Shown piece by piece: positions 8,029 to 16,729 of a stretch of 64,000 bases of DNA; positions within the stretch are counted from its first letter, which is position 1; every line of letters begins with the position of its first letter. The notes under the pieces are model-generated. The model searched no databases and was not told the origin of the DNA. It was given only the letters and a program-made list of their open reading frames with translations. The position numbers and the translations under genes were made by a program. The stretch comes from Paludibacter sp. 47-17 (GTDB taxonomy: Bacteria > Bacteroidota > Bacteroidia > Bacteroidales > Paludibacteraceae), in the NCBI GenBank assembly GCA_001898935.1, contig MKVT01000008.1:248001-312000 (forward strand), given 5' to 3'.

Positions 8029-8601
8029 ATGGTTAAACAGGATTTAGTAAACGGACGGTGTGGCTGGTGCGGAACCGACCCGCTGTATGTAACCTATCAC
8101 GACAAGGAATGGGGTCGCTTGGTAACCGACGATGCTACCTTGTTTGAATTTCTGGTGCTCGAAAGCGCACAGGCCGGACTGAGTTGGATCACCATTCTTC
8201 GTAAGCGCGAAGGGTACCGTAAGGCCTTTTGCAATTTCGATGCCCGGCAGGTGGCACAACTGACCGACGAAGATGTGGAGCGGTTGATGCAGTTTGATGG
8301 CATCGTACGAAACCGTCTCAAGATCAAATCGACCATCACGAATGCCCGGCAATTTCTTGCCATTCAGCAGGAGTTCGGTAGTTTTTACGATTATACGCTA
8401 TCGTTCCTTCCCGGCAGGAAGCCGATTGTTAATTCGTTTAAGTCCATGAGTGAAGTGCCTGCCTTTTCGGCCGAATCCGATGCAATGAGCAAGGATATGA
8501 AAAAGCGGGGATTTAAATTTTTCGGAACCACGATCTGTTATGCCCACCTGCAGGCTACGGGGTTTATCAACGATCATCTGGTGGGGTGTGGATGCAGGTG
8601 A
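8029..8601 (+). CDS. tag: DNA-3-methyladenine glycosylase I
   Basis: Tag excises N3-methyladenine from alkylated DNA as the first step of base-excision repair. The 190-residue protein has the family zinc site: C11 (RCGWCG), H24 (YHDKEWG), and His plus Cys in NDHLVGCGC near the C-terminus, with the same spacing as E. coli C4, H17, H175 and C179. The substrate-pocket segment LFEFLVLESAQAGLSW is also present. I chose ATG 8029 (MVKQDLVNGRCGWCG). The in-frame starts at 7993 and 8008 lie in or just after the -7 promoter element and would leave no leader. It is a single-gene unit, followed after 37 bases by a hemolysin III-type gene on the same strand. Confidence 0.95.
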   Translation: MVKQDLVNGRCGWCGTDPLYVTYHDKEWGRLVTDDATLFEFLVLESAQAGLSWITILRKREGYRKAFCNFDARQVAQLTDEDVERLMQFDGIVRNRLKIKSTITNARQFLAIQQEFGSFYDYTLSFLPGRKPIVNSFKSMSEVPAFSAESDAMSKDMKKRGFKFFGTTICYAHLQATGFINDHLVGCGCR

Positions 8602-8638
8602 TTGCAAATCTGAAGTTGTTCGTTGAATTCATTCGTAT

Positions 8639-9298
8639 ATGGGAAATTTAAAAGTATACAGCAAGCGGGAAGAAAAAGTCAATTACCTGACCCATGCATT
8701 CGGAGTAGTTATAGCAGCAATAGCCACAGTGTTGCTGGTAGTCAGGGCGATAGATGCGGAAAACGGATGGGCTGTTGCTGCTTATTCCATCTTCGGATGT
8801 GGCATGATGGTGTGCATGGCGGCGTCGACCCTATATCATTACACGCAGGATCCCGAACGAAAAATAAGGTTGCGATATGTAGATCATGCCAGCATTTACC
8901 TGCTCATAGCCTCCAGTTACTCTCCCTTCACCCTGATTCTGATTCGAAACGAAGGCTATTGGGGCTGGGGCTTATTTACCCTGATCTGGCTCATTGCTTT
9001 TGTCGGAATAGGATTTAATTTTCGTGAACTCAAAGCCAACAGCCACCTCAAAACTGCTTCGTATGTGCTGATGGGTTTGTTGGCTTTTATCGCGCTAAAA
9101 CCGATGATAGAAGTTGCAGTGGTCGAGGATGCCCTTGCTTCGCTCTATTGGCTGGGTATCGGTGGTGTGTTTTATATTGTCGGAGCGTTTTTTTATGCCC
9201 TTGCCAGGCGTGAATTTATTCATGCCGTGTTTCATCTTTTTGTATTGCTCGGACTCATTTCCCATATCATTGCAGCCTGGTTGATTCCGATCCGCTAG
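8639..9298 (+). CDS. Hemolysin III family (PAQR/YqfA-type) membrane protein
   Basis: A 219-residue integral membrane protein with seven hydrophobic segments. The conserved family residues are visible: YLTHAFGV at the first helix, ASTLYHY after helix 2, DHASIYLLIASSYSPF in the middle, and HAVFHLFVLLG in the last part. The conserved His residues suggest a metal site as in eukaryotic PAQR receptors. The hemolysin name is historical and true haemolytic activity is not implied; the cellular role in bacteria is unsettled. The start at 8639 (MGNLKVYSKREEK) gives the usual short cytoplasmic N-terminus. It converges on a hipA remnant 16 bases downstream. Confidence 0.88.
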   Translation: MGNLKVYSKREEKVNYLTHAFGVVIAAIATVLLVVRAIDAENGWAVAAYSIFGCGMMVCMAASTLYHYTQDPERKIRLRYVDHASIYLLIASSYSPFTLILIRNEGYWGWGLFTLIWLIAFVGIGFNFRELKANSHLKTASYVLMGLLAFIALKPMIEVAVVEDALASLYWLGIGGVFYIVGAFFYALARREFIHAVFHLFVLLGLISHIIAAWLIPIR

Positions 9299-9314
9299 TT
9301 GCAATCCAGACCGC

Positions 9315-9614
9315 TCAATGTTTTACTAAATTATCGGGAATGTCGTTTTTTTCAGGATTTCTAATGGTGTTTTGATTAGCGATTTGCAGTAAATCTTCTT
9401 GTAAAAAACCGTTTCTTTTTCCGTTAATGCTCAAATTGTGCTGACTTACCCAGACACTTCCCGGACGATACGCAAAACATATGTCATAAGCCGGAGCCAA
9501 TTGCCATTTTTCTGTTTTATTCATCCAGAATGCAAAGCTTTTGGTGTGATCTTCACAATTTCGGGCAATGACATTAAATATCATTCGCTTTAAAAGTTGA
9601 CCGCTCTCAAGACA
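9315..9614 (-). pseudogene. HipA-type kinase, C-terminal remnant
   Basis: About 100 codons resemble the catalytic half of HipA-like kinases: QLLKRMIFNVIARN at the start, then EDHTKSF, LAPAYDICFAY and SQHNLSINGKR. A stop at 9615-9617 cuts off everything upstream, so the N-terminal domain and the ATP-binding lobe are missing. HipA-type toxins phosphorylate glutamyl-tRNA synthetase; the active loop is normally N-x-D-x-H-x-K-N. Here it reads N-C-E-D-H-T-K-S, so both the catalytic Asp and the metal-binding Asn are replaced. No HipB-like antitoxin is nearby. An ATG at 9584 could still yield an 89-residue peptide but a working kinase is not possible. It lies just downstream of the dnaK terminator. 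Confidence 0.75.
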
Positions 9615-9616
9615 CT

Positions 9617-9665
9617 AAAAAGAGCCATATCTAACTCTGATAATGAGTACTGATAGGGCTCTTTT
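9617..9665 (-). terminator. dnaK terminator
   Basis: On the minus strand AAAAGAGCC pairs with GGCTCTTTT, and inner arms TATC/GATA and ACTC/GAGT extend the hairpin. A T-run follows. It is about 100 bases after the dnaK stop. Confidence 0.7.
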
Positions 9666-9762
9666 AGACTAAATGATTATAATTTGTAACTTTCCGGAGT
9701 GCTCAGTATAGTTTTGATATACCCGTATTTAACAATTATTTGTAATCGTTCGTAATGTTAAA

Positions 9763-11676
9763 TTATTTCACTTCTTCAAAATCCACATCGGTTACATCGC
9801 CTTGCTGGTTGTTGCTGCCACCCTGCTGGCCGCCGAAGTCCTGCGGACCGGCCTGCTGGCCACCCTGGGCGTTCTGGGCATTGTACATGTCCTGGCTGGC
9901 GGCATGGAAGGCATCGTTCACTTCCTTGGTGGCAGCGTCGATAGCGGCTAGGTCCTGGGCTTTGTGAGCGTCTTTCAGCTTGCCGAGGGCTGCTTCGATC
10001 GGCGCTTTTTTGTCGGCGGGAAGTTTATCGCCCAGGTCGGCCAGTTGTTTCTCGGTCTGGAAAATCAGCGAGTCGGCATGGTTGAGTTTGTCGATTTTTT
10101 CCTTTTCGCGGGCGTCGGCTTCGGCGTTGGCGGCAGCCTCGTCCTTCATGCGTTTGATTTCGGCTTCGCTCAGTCCCGACGATGCTTCGATGCGGATGCT
10201 CTGCTCTTTACCGGTGGCTTTGTCGCGTGCCGAAACGTGCAGGATACCGTTGGCGTCGATGTCGAAGGTTACCTCAATCTGTGGTTCGCCACGGCGGGCC
10301 GGCATAATTCCATCGAGGTGGAAACGTCCCAGCGATTTGTTCTGATTGGCCATCGGACGTTCGCCTTGCAATACATGAATTTCAACCGAAGGCTGATTGT
10401 CGGCAGCGGTCGAGAAGGTTTCCGATTTCTTCGAAGGAATAGTGGTATTGGCTTCGATGAGCTTGGTCATTACTCCGCCCATGGTTTCGATACCCAGCGA
10501 AAGCGGAGTAACGTCGAGCAGCAACACGTCTTTTACATCTCCCGAAAGTACACCTCCCTGAATGGCAGCACCTACGGCTACTACTTCGTCGGGGTTCACC
10601 CCTTTCGAAGGAGCTTTTCCGAAGAATTTTTCAACGGCAGCCTGGATGGCGGGGATACGGGTCGAACCACCTACCAGAATTACTTCGTCGATATCGCGGG
10701 TGGTCAAACCGGCGTTCTGCAAAGCGGTGCGGCAAGGTTCGATGGTACGCTGAATCAGGTCGTCGATGAGTTGTTCGAACTTGGCGCGGGTCAGCGTGCG
10801 GACCAGGTGGCGCGGAATACCATCCACCGGCATGATATACGGCAGGTTGATTTCCGAAGAAGTAGTATTCGAAAGCTCGATTTTTGCTTTTTCGGCTGCT
10901 TCTTTCAGGCGTTGCAACGCCATGGGGTCCTTACTCAGGTCGATTCCGCCGTTTTCGTTTTTAAACTCCTGTACCAACCATTCGATAATACGCTGGTCGA
11001 AGTCGTCGCCTCCCAGGTGAGTATCTCCATCGGTCGATTTTACTTCAAATACTCCGTCGCCCAGCTCGAGTACCGATACGTCGTGGGTACCGCCACCGCA
11101 GTCGAACACAGCAATTTTCATATCCTTGCTGGTTTTGTCCAATCCATAGGCCAGCGCCGCAGCCGTAGGTTCGTTGATGATGCGGCGAACGGTAAGACCG
11201 GCAATTTCGCCCGCTTCTTTAGTAGCCTGACGCTGAGCGTCGTTGAAGTAAGCAGGAACGGTGATTACCGCTTCGGTAACTTCCTGTCCGAGGTATTCTT
11301 CGGCCGTTTTTTTCATTTTCTGAAGCACGATGGCCGATATTTCCTGCGGCGTATACAGGCGGCCGTCGATATCCACACGAGGAGTATTGTTGTCGCCTTT
11401 TACTACTTTGTAAGGTACGCGGGCCACTTCTTTTGACAACCGGTCGAAGGTTTCGCCCATAAAGCGTTTGATCGAGAATACAGTTTTAGTAGGGTTGGTA
11501 ATGGCCTGACGTTTGGCAGGATCGCCCACCTTGCGTTCGCCACCATCAACGAAACCAATTACCGAAGGGGTGGTGCGTTTACCTTCGCTGTTGGTGATTA
11601 CGATAGGTTCGTTCCCTTCCATTACAGAAACACACGAGTTGGTGGTTCCTAAGTCAATTCCAATAATTTTTCCCAT
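9763..11676 (-). CDS. dnaK: Molecular chaperone DnaK (Hsp70)
   Basis: DnaK binds exposed hydrophobic peptides and releases them in an ATP-driven cycle with DnaJ and GrpE. The 637-residue protein has the nucleotide-binding domain (phosphate-1 loop [10 protein letters not shown] near the N-terminus, VGGSTRIP before the linker), the linker [13 protein letters not shown], the substrate-binding domain, the helical lid and a Gly/Gln-rich tail ending [11 protein letters not shown]. The start at 11676 gives the invariant [12 protein letters not shown]; the frame is open 76 codons further but that stretch has no DnaK homology. The phosphate-2 motif reads [10 protein letters not shown], where E. coli has DLGGGTFDIS. 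It is a single-gene unit with its own terminator. A direct repeat lies upstream. Confidence 0.97.
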   Translation of the reverse strand: MGKIIGIDLGTTNSCVSVMEGNEPIVITNSEGKRTTPSVIGFVDGGERKVGDPAKRQAITNPTKTVFSIKRFMGETFDRLSKEVARVPYKVVKGDNNTPRVDIDGRLYTPQEISAIVLQKMKKTAEEYLGQEVTEAVITVPAYFNDAQRQATKEAGEIAGLTVRRIINEPTAAALAYGLDKTSKDMKIAVFDCGGGTHDVSVLELGDGVFEVKSTDGDTHLGGDDFDQRIIEWLVQEFKNENGGIDLSKDPMALQRLKEAAEKAKIELSNTTSSEINLPYIMPVDGIPRHLVRTLTRAKFEQLIDDLIQRTIEPCRTALQNAGLTTRDIDEVILVGGSTRIPAIQAAVEKFFGKAPSKGVNPDEVVAVGAAIQGGVLSGDVKDVLLLDVTPLSLGIETMGGVMTKLIEANTTIPSKKSETFSTAADNQPSVEIHVLQGERPMANQNKSLGRFHLDGIMPARRGEPQIEVTFDIDANGILHVSARDKATGKEQSIRIEASSGLSEAEIKRMKDEAAANAEADAREKEKIDKLNHADSLIFQTEKQLADLGDKLPADKKAPIEAALGKLKDAHKAQDLAAIDAATKEVNDAFHAASQDMYNAQNAQGGQQAGPQDFGGQQGGSNNQQGDVTDVDFEEVK

Positions 11677-11728
11677 TTTAGTTGCTATATATGTTTTACA
11701 TTTTTTTTCGTAGACGTTCGGATTTTGA

Positions 11729-11789
11729 CAAAGCATGTGCCACCGGGTATGTAGCTTGAAAAACTGACATATTTTCAGAAAAACTGACA
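11729..11789 (-). promoter_or_regulatory. Upstream region of dnaK with a 12-bp direct repeat
   Basis: GAAAAACTGACA (plus strand) occurs at 11758-11769 and again at 11778-11789, a period of 20 bases. A poor -7-like element (ATGCTTTG, minus strand) sits at 11729-11736, so the first copy would overlap the -33 region. This is a candidate site for stress control of dnaK, by position only. Confidence 0.4.
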
Positions 11790-11866
11790 GCGAAAAGCGA
11801 CTTTTTATCGTAAATACTGAAAAAAAGTCCCTCGCCGGTCGTTTTAGTCTTACCGTATATTCCCTA

Positions 11867-11913
11867 CGAAAAAGCCCCGTACGCCATCTTCCGATGATGT
11901 ACAAGGCTTTTCG
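11867..11913 (-). terminator. Terminator of the MaoC-like gene
   Basis: On the minus strand CGAAAAGCC pairs with GGCTTTTTCG. Inner arms GTAC/GTAC and ATC/GAT strengthen the stem. It starts about 23 bases after the stop codon at 11936. Confidence 0.7.
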
Positions 11914-11935
11914 TCTGGTAATATCTGGTTTCCGG

Positions 11936-12406
11936 TTACTGTTCTACAAAATGATACAGGAAAATAATGGTGCCTTCGAAAGCCGGTTTTTTGGTGTCCT
12001 TGATTTCCAACGTAGCTTGAATTTCGGCTTTTGAAACGCCGCGCAGATTCACAAGGGAGTTGAGTTTACAACGTACACGCACTTCACTGTTCACTTTCAC
12101 GGCTTGTCCGAACCGCAGTTCCTTGATGCCATAATTAACGGTCAGTTTCGAATTACGCACTTCAACAATTTGTTCCCACAGGTGAGGGAGGATCGATAGA
12201 TTCAGATAGCCGTGTGCAATGGTCGATCCGAACGGACTCTCCTTTTTACACCGTTCTTCATCGACGTGAATCCACTGATGATCGAGCGTGGCGTCGGCAA
12301 ATAAATTAATCTGATCTTGGCTTATGGTGATATAATCCGATATTCCAATCTCTTTTCCAAGGTATTGCTCAAATTCGGCGTGACTGTTGATTACAATAGT
12401 ACTCAT
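11936..12406 (-). CDS. MaoC family dehydratase ((R)-specific enoyl-CoA hydratase-like)
   Basis: A 156-residue hot-dog-fold protein. The hydratase-2 motif is clear: [16 protein letters not shown], with the likely catalytic pair D42 and H47, followed by [19 protein letters not shown]. Related enzymes hydrate trans-2-enoyl-CoA to (R)-3-hydroxyacyl-CoA, or act on other acyl thioesters; which substrate is used here is not visible. It stands alone between dnaK and pyrH with its own promoter and terminator. Its leader ends in three tandem copies of CACTAAT immediately before the ATG, leaving no recognisable ribosome-binding site. Confidence 0.88.
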   Translation of the reverse strand: MSTIVINSHAEFEQYLGKEIGISDYITISQDQINLFADATLDHQWIHVDEERCKKESPFGSTIAHGYLNLSILPHLWEQIVEVRNSKLTVNYGIKELRFGQAVKVNSEVRVRCKLNSLVNLRGVSKAEIQATLEIKDTKKPAFEGTIIFLYHFVEQ

Positions 12407-12427
12407 ATTAGTGATTAGTGATTAGTG
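12407..12427. repeat. Three tandem copies of a 7-bp unit abutting the maoC-like start codon
   Basis: ATTAGTG (CACTAAT on the coding strand) is repeated perfectly three times, directly next to the start codon at 12404-12406. Changes in copy number would alter the spacing between transcript start and ATG by 7 bases. Confidence 0.85.
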
Positions 12428-12466
12428 AAAAAACGCATAAAACTGCACATTCAATTTGTTATTGTG

Positions 12467-12474
12467 CAAAAGTA
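12467..12474 (-). promoter_or_regulatory. Promoter -7 element of the MaoC-like gene
   Basis: TACTTTTG on the minus strand, 61 bases before the ATG, so the heptamer repeat lies in the transcribed leader. Confidence 0.65.
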
Positions 12475-12544
12475 GGTAAAATATTTAAAGAAAGCAACAC
12501 CTGGAGCGATAAAAAAATGATTTGCAGATATAGGGTAATTTTTT

Positions 12545-12552
12545 TACTTTTG
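12545..12552 (+). promoter_or_regulatory. Promoter -7 element of pyrH-frr
   Basis: TACTTTTG, 18 bases before the pyrH ATG, giving a very short leader. Confidence 0.7.
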
Positions 12553-12569
12553 CTAAAAAATGAAAAACG

Positions 12570-13277
12570 ATGGTTTACAAACGGATTTTATTGAAACTGA
12601 GTGGTGAGTCGCTGATGGGCCGGCAGAATTATGGCATCGACGAGCAACGCCTGTCGGAGTATGCGCTTCAGATCGCCGAAGTAGCCCGGATGGGCGTACA
12701 GGTAGCTATTGTGATCGGAGGCGGGAATATATTCCGCGGGTTGAGCGGGGCCACCAAGGGCTTCGACCGGGTATTGGGCGATCAGATGGGGATGCTGGCT
12801 ACGGTTATCAACAGTTTGGCCTTGAACTCGGCGCTTTCGGCTGCGGGCGTTGCTTCCCGTGTTTTGACCGCCATACGCATGGAGCCGGTAGGCGAGTTTT
12901 ACAGCAAGCAAAAGGCGATTGCATCGTTGCAGGCGGGCGAGGTGGTAATTTTATCGGCAGGCACCGGTAATCCGTTTTTCACCACCGATACCGGTTCTTC
13001 GCTTCGTGCCATCGAAGTAGAAGCCGATGTCATGCTGAAGGGGACGAGGGTGGACGGCATTTATACGGCCGATCCCGAGAAAGACCCCTCGGCTGTAAAA
13101 TTTGAAGAAATAAGCTACGATGAAATTTACAACCGCAATCTGAAGGTAATGGATTTGACGGCCACCACTATGTGTCGTGAAAATAACATGCCTATTTATG
13201 TTTTCGATATGGATACCCCGGGGAATCTGAAGAAAGTGATGCTGGGGGAGAAAATAGGAACTTTAGTAAAAAAATAA
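12570..13277 (+). CDS. pyrH: UMP kinase PyrH
   Basis: PyrH phosphorylates UMP to UDP with ATP, an essential step in pyrimidine nucleotide supply; it belongs to the amino-acid-kinase fold and works as a hexamer. The 235-residue protein has the expected motifs: [12 protein letters not shown] at the N-terminus, [10 protein letters not shown] around residue 48, [13 protein letters not shown] in the middle and MDLTATTMC near the C-terminus. Length is normal. An ATG ten bases upstream (12560) is out of frame, so 12570 is the start. It is followed after 23 bases by frr, a common bacterial pairing of nucleotide supply and ribosome recycling genes. Confidence 0.97.
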   Translation: MVYKRILLKLSGESLMGRQNYGIDEQRLSEYALQIAEVARMGVQVAIVIGGGNIFRGLSGATKGFDRVLGDQMGMLATVINSLALNSALSAAGVASRVLTAIRMEPVGEFYSKQKAIASLQAGEVVILSAGTGNPFFTTDTGSSLRAIEVEADVMLKGTRVDGIYTADPEKDPSAVKFEEISYDEIYNRNLKVMDLTATTMCRENNMPIYVFDMDTPGNLKKVMLGEKIGTLVKK

Positions 13278-13300
13278 ACACAAACACAATACACAACACT

Positions 13301-13861
13301 ATGCAGGACGTAAAACCAATTTTAAAGCATGCGGAAGACAGTATGGAAGGTGCGATTATGTTTCTCGACGAATCGCTGGCTCATATTCGTGCCGGGAAAG
13401 CCAATCCCCGCATTTTAGATGGCGTAAAGGTAGATTACTACGGTTCTCATGTGCCTCTGTCGAACGTGGCCACAGTGACCACCCCTGATGCAAAAACCAT
13501 TACCATCCAGCCCTGGGAGCGGGCCATGATAAGCGTAATTGAAAAAGCAATTCTGAATTCCGACGTAGGTATCACACCCATGAATAATGGCGAGGTTATC
13601 CGGTTGGGGATCCCTCCTCTTACCGAAGAGCGGCGCAGGCAGCTGGCAAAACAGGCCAAGCATGAAGGGGAGGAAGCTAAGATTTCGGTTCGTAATGCGC
13701 GACGCGATGCGATCGAAAAACTGAAGAAACTGATCAAAGAGGGTTTACCCGAAGATATGGAAAAAGATGCGGAGAATGAAGCTCAGAAAATTCACGACAA
13801 GTACATCAAGAAAATCGACGAGATGCTAGCCGATAAAGAAAAGGAAATCATGACAGTATAA
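13301..13861 (+). CDS. frr: Ribosome recycling factor
   Basis: RRF splits the post-termination ribosome together with EF-G. The 186-residue protein has the family length and signatures: HIRAGKANP near residue 28, [13 protein letters not shown] in the beta domain, and [30 protein letters not shown] (quoted here as [12 protein letters not shown], then [13 protein letters not shown]) in the long helical bundle. It is the second gene of pyrH-frr and is followed by a hairpin terminator that also serves queA from the other side. Confidence 0.97.
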   Translation: MQDVKPILKHAEDSMEGAIMFLDESLAHIRAGKANPRILDGVKVDYYGSHVPLSNVATVTTPDAKTITIQPWERAMISVIEKAILNSDVGITPMNNGEVIRLGIPPLTEERRRQLAKQAKHEGEEAKISVRNARRDAIEKLKKLIKEGLPEDMEKDAENEAQKIHDKYIKKIDEMLADKEKEIMTV

Positions 13862-13863
13862 AC

Positions 13864-13897
13864 AAAAACGGGAACCTGTAACAGTTCCCGTTTTTTT
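13864..13897. terminator. Bidirectional terminator between frr and queA
   Basis: AAAACGGGAAC pairs with GTTCCCGTTTT, with inner arms CTGT/ACAG, flanked by A and T runs. The last bases overlap the queA stop codon. Confidence 0.85.
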
Positions 13898-14945
13898 ATT
13901 TAATAAGCATGGCGTCGCCGTATACTCCGAACCGGTATTTTTCGGCAATGGCTACCTCGTAGGCTTTCATTACCTGATCGTAGTCGCCAAAGGCCGCTGC
14001 CACCATCAGCAGGGTGGAGTAGGGCAGATGGAAATTGGTAATGAGCGAATTGGCAGTCGTAAATTCATAGGGTGGGAAAATGAATTTATTGGTCCATCCA
14101 TCGAACGATTTGATTTTACCTTCGGTACCCACCACAGTTTCCAGTGCGCGAAGTACGGTTACCCCCACAGCACAGATATTGCGGTTTTCTTCGTGCGCTT
14201 TGTTGACGATTTCGACCGTTTCCTGCGGAATCACCATTTGTTCCGAATCCATCTTATGTTTTGTCAGGTCTTCGACATCGATATCGCGGAAATTCCCCAG
14301 GCTCATGTGTGAAGTGAGGAAGGTCGATTGTATGCCTTTTATTTCCATGCGTTTGAGCAATTCGCGGCTGAAGTGCATACCGGCGGCAGGAGCCGATACG
14401 GCACCTTCGTTACGGGCAAAGATGGTTTGGAATCGATCTTCATCATCGGGTTCTACCGCCCGGTTGATAGTACGGGGAAGCGGAGTTTCGCCCAGTTTAT
14501 ACAGCGCTTTTTTAAATTCTTCGTGCGTACCGTCGTACAAGAAGCGAAGCGTACGGCCACGGGAGGTCGTATTATCAATTACTTCGGCCACCATCGAGTC
14601 GTCGTCGCCGAAATAAAGTTTATTGCCGATCCGTATTTTCCGGGCCGGCTCTACCAGCACATCCCACAAGCGGTTTTCCTGATTCAGTTCGCGCAATAGA
14701 AAAACTTCGATCTGGGCGCCTGTTTTTTCTTTGTTACCATACATGCGTGCGGGGAACACTTTTGTGTCGTTGAAGATAAACAAATCATTCTCGTTGAAAT
14801 AGTGAATGATATCTTTGAACAGCTTATGTTCAACAGCACCTGTTTGGCGGTCGAGCACCATCAGTCGTGCTTCGTCGCGATGGCGAGCCGGGTATTGCGC
14901 GATTAACTCTTCCGGCAGTTTAAATTTAAATTTTGATAACTTCAT
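13896..14945 (-). CDS. queA: S-adenosylmethionine:tRNA ribosyltransferase-isomerase QueA
   Basis: QueA transfers and isomerises the ribosyl part of S-adenosylmethionine onto preQ1 in tRNA, giving epoxyqueuosine at wobble position 34. The 349-residue protein has the normal length and motifs: [20 protein letters not shown] at the N-terminus, [10 protein letters not shown] around residue 57, [10 protein letters not shown] in the middle and [18 protein letters not shown] near the C-terminus. It is the last gene of the minus-strand run that begins with the YfhO-like gene, 15 bases after truB, so two tRNA-modifying enzymes are joined. The shared hairpin with frr ends it. Confidence 0.97.
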   Translation of the reverse strand: MKLSKFKFKLPEELIAQYPARHRDEARLMVLDRQTGAVEHKLFKDIIHYFNENDLFIFNDTKVFPARMYGNKEKTGAQIEVFLLRELNQENRLWDVLVEPARKIRIGNKLYFGDDDSMVAEVIDNTTSRGRTLRFLYDGTHEEFKKALYKLGETPLPRTINRAVEPDDEDRFQTIFARNEGAVSAPAAGMHFSRELLKRMEIKGIQSTFLTSHMSLGNFRDIDVEDLTKHKMDSEQMVIPQETVEIVNKAHEENRNICAVGVTVLRALETVVGTEGKIKSFDGWTNKFIFPPYEFTTANSLITNFHLPYSTLLMVAAAFGDYDQVMKAYEVAIAEKYRFGVYGDAMLIK

Positions 14946-14960
14946 ACTTCTTTCCGTATT

Positions 14961-15698
14961 TTAGTTCACCGGTTGATCCCCGGTGGTTTCTTGTTGCTTC
15001 AGTAATTCTTGTTCGATATGCTGTATCAGGCTTTCGATATCGCTGCATTGCTCCACCCCTACGTCGCCGATGCGGGTACGGCGCAAGGCTGCCAGGTGCG
15101 CACCGCTCCCCAGCGCTTCGCCAATATCGCGGGCCAATGCTCTGATATAAGTTCCTTTGCTGCACACTACACGAATGGTAAGCAACGGAGGTTCAAAGCT
15201 CAGCACCTCAATCTCGTCGATCACCAGCAGTTTCGGTTTCAGCTCCACTTCCTTGCCCTCCCGGGCATAATCGTAGGCTCTTTTACCCTCCACTTTCACC
15301 GCCGAATACACCGGTGGAACCTGCCATATTTCGCCTGTAAATGTGGGTATTACCTTATTAACCAATTCGCGGGTAATATGTTCAACAGGATAGGTGGCGT
15401 CGACGGGCAGTTCCTTGTCGAAACAGGCCGTGGTTGCCCCCAGTTCCAATGTTGCTACATATTCCTTCGTCTGGTACTGAAATTCCTCGATACGCCTGGT
15501 GGCTTTACCCGTACAAATAATCATCACACCTGTAGCCAGCGGATCCAGGGTCCCGGCGTGACCCACCTTGATGTGTTTGACCCGCATCGTCTTCTGAATC
15601 TTCCAACGGATTTTATTCACCACGTTGAACGATGTCCAATGAAGGGGCTTATCGACCAAAAATACTTCTCCCTCTTTTATATTCATTTTTTTAACCAA
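14961..15698 (-). CDS. truB: tRNA pseudouridine-55 synthase TruB
   Basis: TruB makes pseudouridine 55 in the T loop of elongator tRNAs. The 245-residue protein has the catalytic motif [11 protein letters not shown] with the nucleophile D52, the KxxxPTVYSA-type segment as [20 protein letters not shown], and the [15 protein letters not shown] motif. Length is that of the short TruB form without a full PUA domain. The start at 15698 overlaps the uppP stop by 8 bases; an internal ATG at 15686 ([14 protein letters not shown]) is an equally good start and would remove the overlap. It is the fifth gene of a six-gene unit. Confidence 0.95.
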   Translation of the reverse strand: MVKKMNIKEGEVFLVDKPLHWTSFNVVNKIRWKIQKTMRVKHIKVGHAGTLDPLATGVMIICTGKATRRIEEFQYQTKEYVATLELGATTACFDKELPVDATYPVEHITRELVNKVIPTFTGEIWQVPPVYSAVKVEGKRAYDYAREGKEVELKPKLLVIDEIEVLSFEPPLLTIRVVCSKGTYIRALARDIGEALGSGAHLAALRRTRIGDVGVEQCSDIESLIQHIEQELLKQQETTGDQPVN

Positions 15699-16485
15699 CG
15701 CTCAGGTCGCTACCTGTAAGCAATAATACTAATATAAGTATCCCTACAATAATACGGTAATAGCCAAAAGCCTTAAACCCGTATTTGGTAAGAAAACGAA
15801 TGAAAAACTTAATGGCAGCCATCGCCACGATAAATGCCACCAGATTGCCGATGAGCAAAGTGGTGAGGTTATCGCCCAGCATGGCGGCACCTTCGGGCTC
15901 CAGAAACAATTGCAGTAGTTTGTAGCCTCCCGCAGCTGCCATGGTGGGCACTGCCAGGAAAAAAGAAAATTCGGCTGCGTTTTTACGCGACAATCCCGAC
16001 GACATACCTCCTACGATCGTAGCCATGGAGCGTGATACGCCAGGAATCATGGCGATGGTTTGAAAAAAGCCGATCTTCAGGGCCCGTTTCCAGTTCATCT
16101 CCTGATCCGGGTGTTCGTTGGCAAACCATTTGTCGACAAACAACATCACTATTCCTCCCAGTACCAGCATTACAGCCACTACCCATACATTTTCGAGCAA
16201 ACTGTCGATGAAGTCGCCTGCCAGAAAGCCGATAAACGCTGCCGGCAGGAAAGCAACGAGCAGGTTACGGTAGAATTTCATGCTCTGAAAAAACCGCTTC
16301 CAATACAAAACAACTACCGACAGGATGGCTCCGAACTGAATATTCACCGTAAATGCCTTTACAAAGTCCGAACTTTCCATGCCGAGTAAGCTCTGCGTGA
16401 TAATCATATGTCCCGTCGACGATACGGGCAGGAATTCGGTGAGTCCTTCGACAATGGCAATAATTATTGTTTCGAAAAGACTCAT
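15691..16485 (-). CDS. uppP: Undecaprenyl-diphosphatase UppP (BacA type)
   Basis: UppP dephosphorylates undecaprenyl diphosphate to recycle the lipid carrier for peptidoglycan and surface polysaccharides, and overproduction gives bacitracin resistance. The 264-residue multi-pass membrane protein carries the active-site helix [15 protein letters not shown], with E13, E17 and H26 equivalent to E. coli E17, E21 and H30, and the second motif [10 protein letters not shown] with the conserved Arg. It overlaps the preceding DUF3098 gene by 4 bases. Activity here would support the exopolysaccharide locus at 30.7-56.2 kb, which uses the same carrier. Confidence 0.96.
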   Translation of the reverse strand: MSLFETIIIAIVEGLTEFLPVSSTGHMIITQSLLGMESSDFVKAFTVNIQFGAILSVVVLYWKRFFQSMKFYRNLLVAFLPAAFIGFLAGDFIDSLLENVWVVAVMLVLGGIVMLFVDKWFANEHPDQEMNWKRALKIGFFQTIAMIPGVSRSMATIVGGMSSGLSRKNAAEFSFFLAVPTMAAAGGYKLLQLFLEPEGAAMLGDNLTTLLIGNLVAFIVAMAAIKFFIRFLTKYGFKAFGYYRIIVGILILVLLLTGSDLSVG

Positions 16486-16709
16486 TTCCTGCGGGGCTTG
16501 AATAAGATGGCGAAAATAATGAACAAAAAGCCGAAGAAGGAAATCATCGGGCCTACCGTTATGCGTCGCTGACTGAAAATATCGGGATTAAATTCAACTT
16601 CGGTCGACGATCCGGTCATCAGCATAAAGCCGATAATGATGATGGCAAATCCGGCAACAATCAGATAAAGATTGATTTTACCCAGTGTGAATTGAGAGTT
16701 TTTTTCCAT
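16482..16709 (-). CDS. DUF3098 domain small membrane protein
   Basis: A 75-residue protein with two hydrophobic helices ([20 protein letters not shown] and [18 protein letters not shown]) separated by a short polar loop containing [15 protein letters not shown]. This matches DUF3098, a Bacteroidota family regularly found between ftsX and uppP. Position suggests a cell-envelope or division-linked role, but no function is established and none can be read from the sequence. It overlaps uppP by 4 bases and follows ftsX after 20 bases, so it is certainly co-transcribed. Confidence 0.85.
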   Translation of the reverse strand: MEKNSQFTLGKINLYLIVAGFAIIIIGFMLMTGSSTEVEFNPDIFSQRRITVGPMISFFGFLFIIFAILFKPRRK

Positions 16710-16729
16710 TTGGATTCAATATTTTATAA

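Noticed and set aside
9315-9584. A working HipA toxin
   Set aside because: Only about a quarter of the protein remains, catalytic residues are substituted and no antitoxin gene is adjacent.
9964-11436. 490-codon open frame on the plus strand opposite dnaK
   Set aside because: It mirrors the codon bias of dnaK, has no recognisable domain, promoter or start context, and dnaK is certain on the other strand.
11677-11904. 76 additional codons in frame upstream of dnaK
   Set aside because: The invariant [12 protein letters not shown] starts at 11676; the extension covers the direct repeat and a terminator of the upstream gene.
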